Source: Oasisia sp. SBJ-2009 (lineage: Eukaryota; Annelida; Polychaeta; Sabellida; Siboglinidae). From it: DNA of 64,000 nucleotides. The translations under genes were made by a program, and so were the position numbers. Location of the stretch: assembly GCA_964017155.1 (NCBI GenBank), contig OZ024857.1, positions 27,659,601 to 27,723,600 of the forward strand, in the 5' to 3' direction. The notes beneath the pieces are model-generated. The model was not told where the DNA came from. It saw only the letters and a program-made list of their open reading frames with translations, and made no database searches. How positions within the stretch are numbered: position 1 is the first letter of the stretch; each line of letters opens with the position of its first letter. Below, piece after piece: positions 11,695-64,000 of the stretch.

Positions 11695-11712
11695 CATTCG
11701 GATCATGGTGTC

Positions 11713-13500
11713 GGAAGCCGGTTAATCGTCTAACCTGAACAAAGGTCTAGGAAGCATATTCAGAAAAGGTCTAACGACATTTTCTGGAGGTCTAGGGGAG
11801 ACACGTAAAACCAGATCACCTACCTCTATACTAGTTACGCAGTGTTGCATCGAATCAGTTTATTTTCAAAACTACAGTAAGAGTTCAATACACTCATACA
11901 AAGCAGATCTAGAATTTGTTTGTCAGCAACACCCATGGGCTGACATTTCTGGGCCAAAGGAACACATTATGGTTCCAATTTAGCGAAAGTCTTAGGGAGT
12001 ATTATACACACTAGCGGAAGTCTTCAACACCTGGGGATTCCACAGACGTTTGTAGTCACGAACACATATACTTAACAAAGGTTATATAATAGAACAAGGG
12101 TTATAGAACAGACTCCCAGGGTAATGACGGTGTATCAGATACGTTCCCAGTGCGGCTCTTTTCCATAGTCTTTTCTGGGAACTTGTAATTTCAATATAGC
12201 AAATAAAAAACGTACCTCAAAATCATATCACGCATCACCCACCATCTGCATTGGTTTTGTTGCCGGCGGTTAGAAACGTATTTAGTCCCTTTTATATCCA
12301 AAGCGACGTGTGTGTGTGTATGTGTGTGCGTGCGTGCGTGCGTGTGTGTGTGTGCATTGTTTTCTGTGTGTCTTGTGGAGCTGTACTTTGGCCTGTCTGT
12401 ACATTGTTTACCACTCAATCCGTTGCATTTTACCCATTACATAACACATGAAAGTTGAAGAATAGCACGTATGTGCAATAATGCATATAAGAAGATCAAT
12501 CGTTGTTATGAAAGGTTCTGCAGTAGAATATTGTATGGCAATCGTCGAGCAGTGAGGCATATGTTGATAAAGTATCGCAGATAGATCGTCCAGATATGAT
12601 TAGCTTACAGTTACACTGCATGTATCTGGAATATTGGTGCTGTATATTTGTGCAACTGCTTAGACCTCGCTAACTATAGTTACATCAAACTCACTGTGTT
12701 TATTTTCCTCTAGACAATGAGAATCGGTGTCTCTGATGTCAATTAGAATGAACTATTTTTACGACATTTGACTTGTGAATTCAAACATTCCACAAATGAT
12801 GTGGCTGTGTGGCTTTTATTTTGTCTAGTTGCATATGTTCAATTTTGAGCTGTTAATAAGCAATTTACTAAAGTGTGGTGTCCGTTAAAATGTTTCAACG
12901 CGTTGGTTAGAGGATTTTTTGGGTTGGGAAATGACTCGAGGTGTTCCTTCCTAAGCATACACATTAGTGGTCCTTGTAGATGTCCTTCCTATGTTTACAT
13001 CTTGTTGGTGTAAACTCTTCAGTTTAGGGAAGTAAACAGCATTGGAGACAAAGGCGTTGGTGGTGTTATTAATATCAGCAAGGAACTGAAGGCCCCCATC
13101 TCTTTTACCCTGTTGTAATAGTTCTTCAAACCGCAAATCTTTACAAGGGCTTCAAGATATAAGCACCTGTTAGGTTAAAAAAAAAAATTATTAAATATTT
13201 CTTAAATATATACCATTTCTTGCTTAGGTTATGGTCTTTTGTGGTTTTGGTGGTATAGATATAATTTGTGCGAAAAGAATTGGCGAAGAGATGGAAATCT
13301 AGTCACCTGTTGCGTATTTCACAAAGGAAGTGATGCCGTAATCCCGGTTTACAAGGAAAATATTATTTTTAATCGAGGAAATAATTTCGCAAATCACTGA
13401 TCATGAAAATATCCTCTGCAATAAGTCATATGTGATTCTTTCTCAAAAAATATCTGACGCAGATTCACACGGTATAGACTAGACTGTCTAGAGTCTAGAC
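11713..13500. other. Intergenic, nothing recognised except a TG/TGCG microsatellite
   Basis: A short TG/TGCG run lies at 12308-12353. Around 13480-13500 there is a CTAGACTGTCTAGAGTCTAG palindromic cluster. No coding frame of note. Confidence 0.5.
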
Positions 13501-14288
13501 CGGGGAGACTATACGTCTACGACTGCTGAGTGAAGTTCACAGATAATTTATCGTCTGCAAACAACGTTTTAACATACTCTAAAAAGCTATACGTATCGTT
13601 ATCCGTAAAATTCCGACAGCAGCTGCGACGCGACTGGGCAACAGGTGGTTTTTATCGTCGCTTACGACGCTATTTTGCAATGCTCCTATCGAATTACGCG
13701 CGAATGATCATGGTCAAGGATCCTTGCTCGACCGGAACGCAAAGCGAAAGGTGCGAGGCGTTCACGTCACTCACGCGTGCCATCACCACCCGTCTATTTC
13801 ACAATTCCGCCCCGGTTTTCTCTCTCCTGTCAGACAGCACGTTTCGGTTGCATGCTAGTGTGCGTAGTCGTTTTTGTGTAAGCAAATCCTAAGCTGTTTC
13901 AAACAAACTAGAGGGTTCTCGCGAACCCTCACTTACTCTAGCGTCGGGTGTCGTAATGACGCAGTGCGTCGGTAGTTGCCGTTCCATTCAGCAGGGGGCG
14001 CGATTACGTGCAATGTCGCAACGAGAAGACGTGTTTCGAGAGCACTGTCGAAAGTCTCCAGCGAATGCGCAGTAATTATGTTCGCTTGTTGTGAGTAGGC
14101 ATCCAGACATTGAATAACAAACCGATGCTGTTTTGGATAACGTATGCACTGTTGTTGACGACACCAAAATCGTGTATCGCTGACCGAAACTGCCGCCGCG
14201 GATAGGGCTAAACACTGGCGGCTGAATAAACGTGCGCGTTTTGTTGATGTTTTCTCGGCGGACTTAGCTCGTTGGCATTCCTGCCAGG
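13500..14288 (+). promoter_or_regulatory. Putative promoter / 5' UTR region of the LRP1-like gene
   Basis: This region has clearly more CpG than its surroundings and ends at the signal-peptide ATG. It holds a hairpin, GAGGGTTC-TCGC-GAACCCTC, at 13911-13930. I see no convincing TATA box, and the transcription start cannot be placed. Open frames on both strands (120 codons on +, 142 on -) show no motifs and are expected by chance in CpG-rich DNA. Confidence 0.45.
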
Positions 14289-62939
<48,651 letters not shown>

Positions 62940-63072
62940 GTACGTACACGTCACATGGTTAACTTGCTCCAACCTTTGGGACCATTACTTTTACGTCATT
63001 CCCCATATTTGGCATATAGTCGTCATGGTGATCCACCATCTTGGTTATATCCAACCAAATGCTGCGTATTGT

Positions 63073-63408
63073 AGAGCACAATGGCTCATGGGTAGAGCTA
63101 CAGATTCTCGACTAAGAGAACCCAGGTTCGAATCCTGTGCTGCGCTGTTAAAACCTTGGGCAAGTTCTTTCACTCTACATTGCTCCAGTTCACACAGCTG
63201 TATAAATGAGTACCTGGCTATAGACAGTGGTGGATATGTGTACGAGCAGCCTTCGCGCATTAATTGTAGCATATGCCTGGATGCTTCCAAAGAGAAATCG
63301 AGATGGTGTCTGAGTGAACAGGTCTGTCGGGGAAGTAAAGTGTAAAGCGCTTTGAACGGTTCTGAGGACTGGATACTGCGCTATATAAGAACTTGCCTTT
63401 ATTGTTTA
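63073..63408 (+). mobile_element. tRNA-derived SINE, full length, best preserved copy (intron 18)
   Basis: A-box region TGGCTCATGGGTAGAGC (63082-63098), perfect B box GGTTCGAATCC (63125-63135), full body, then tail GTGTAAAGCGCTTTGAACGG and GCGCTATATAAGAACTTGCC. The two tail blocks equal those ending the LINE at 5.1 kb. Confidence 0.95.
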
Positions 63409-63635
63409 TCATGGGAGCCAGATAATGCAGAGGTATTTTGAAGGATAATGGCACCTCTACAGCAATGTAAGTGCTATGGGATGCTGGCCAGAGATGTACA
63501 GCTGAACCAATAGTGGCGGATTTCCCTTATTTGATTGCAACACGTCAGATGTGACACACCTTGCTGTATGTAGCCTGCCAACAGCCAATGGATGTCATGT
63601 AATCATAAAAAATAATTACACTAGTTGTTTTAGTG

Positions 63636-63890
63636 GTGGGTAGTGGTGGTCGCGCGGTAGAGCGCCGGACTGTCAATCGAGGGGACGCTGGTTAAATCCC
63701 ACCTACCGCTGTTTCGTTACTTAGGCAATTTCGTTCACCCCACATTTGCCTGTGTCTTTTGGAAGAGAAACTAAAAGCTGGTGGTTCCTTCTATCTCTTG
63801 TTGGACTTTAAACAGCCTGCAAAGGGCCCTGTCCAGTATCTGGGAGAAGAAGAAGAGAACAAAGATGGGTCAGCCGCTACTATCATCCTG
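63636..63890 (+). mobile_element. Second, unrelated tRNA-derived SINE (intron 18)
   Basis: Head GGTCGCGCGGTAGAGCGCCG, an Asp-like CTGTCAA anticodon loop, and B box GGTTAAATCC (63690-63699). The body (CATTTGCCTGTGTCTTTTGG, GGGCCCTGTCCAGTATCTGG) ends in a GAAGAAGAAG tail. The body and tail differ from the first SINE family. Confidence 0.82.
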
Positions 63891-64000
63891 TTGATTAGTT
63901 CAATTTTGGTGTCGCCAGGGATTGCACTGTGTGCAGCCAGTAATGATGTCCATGTAAATCAAGCAGTGGACTGTCTGGCAAATGCTTTTCATTTTAAAAT

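Noticed and set aside
63073..63145. tRNA gene (A and B boxes present)
   Set aside because: The head continues into a SINE body shared by many copies; the acceptor stem is not intact, so it is a SINE promoter and not a tRNA gene. The same applies to 63636-63710 and 50282-50350.

Overview
This is eukaryotic, animal DNA: AT-rich sequence with long introns, GT-AG splice sites, dense microsatellites, tRNA-derived SINEs, LINEs and short inverted-repeat transposons. The one cellular gene I can identify is the 5' part of an LRP1-type (low-density lipoprotein receptor-related protein) receptor gene on the + strand. Its divergence from vertebrate LRP1, together with the repeat types, suggests a marine invertebrate, possibly a lophotrochozoan such as a mollusc. 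That placement is inference; no species marker is visible.

Layout. (1) 1-13.5 kb is intergenic and repeat-rich. It holds a nearly full-length L2/CR1-group LINE whose endonuclease and reverse transcriptase frames are split by one frameshift, an inverted-repeat element with hairpin ends (5.4-5.9 kb), a decayed copy of a multicopy uncharacterised protein family with 'HEEADT' and 'SPDADV' motifs (6.4-7.4 kb), TG/CA microsatellites, and a long-TIR foldback element built from tandem copies of a 16-base motif with 9-bp flanking duplications (10.86-11.70 kb). (2) 13.5-14.3 kb is CpG-rich and ends in a signal-peptide exon, so it is the likely promoter/5' UTR. (3) 14.35-46.65 kb is a 32.3-kb first intron with three copies of a short hAT-like element (two with perfect 8-bp target duplications, one 7/8), many SINE fragments, a decayed minus-strand LINE, an 11-copy 56-bp minisatellite whose unit is itself a hairpin, nested long palindromes and a G-rich hexanucleotide array. 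(4) 46.65-62.94 kb holds 17 further exons, all with consistent phases, giving 921 codons: signal peptide, three LDLa modules, two EGF modules, beta-propeller 1, EGF, beta-propeller 2, EGF, and the first LDLa of the next ligand-binding cluster. The gene runs off the right edge.

The receptor order matches the N-terminus of LRP1/LRP1B, except for three LDLa modules where human LRP1 has two. LDLa modules bind ligand with calcium, the EGF plus propeller blocks drive acid-dependent ligand release, and the missing 3' part should hold the remaining clusters, the membrane segment and NPxY tail.

The introns between exons carry TE insertions very close to splice sites. EGF exon 12 has a tandem duplication of its own acceptor and exon start, giving a decoy exon that ends in a stop. 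The SINE 3' tails match the tail of the LINE at 5.1 kb, suggesting that this LINE group mobilises the SINEs.
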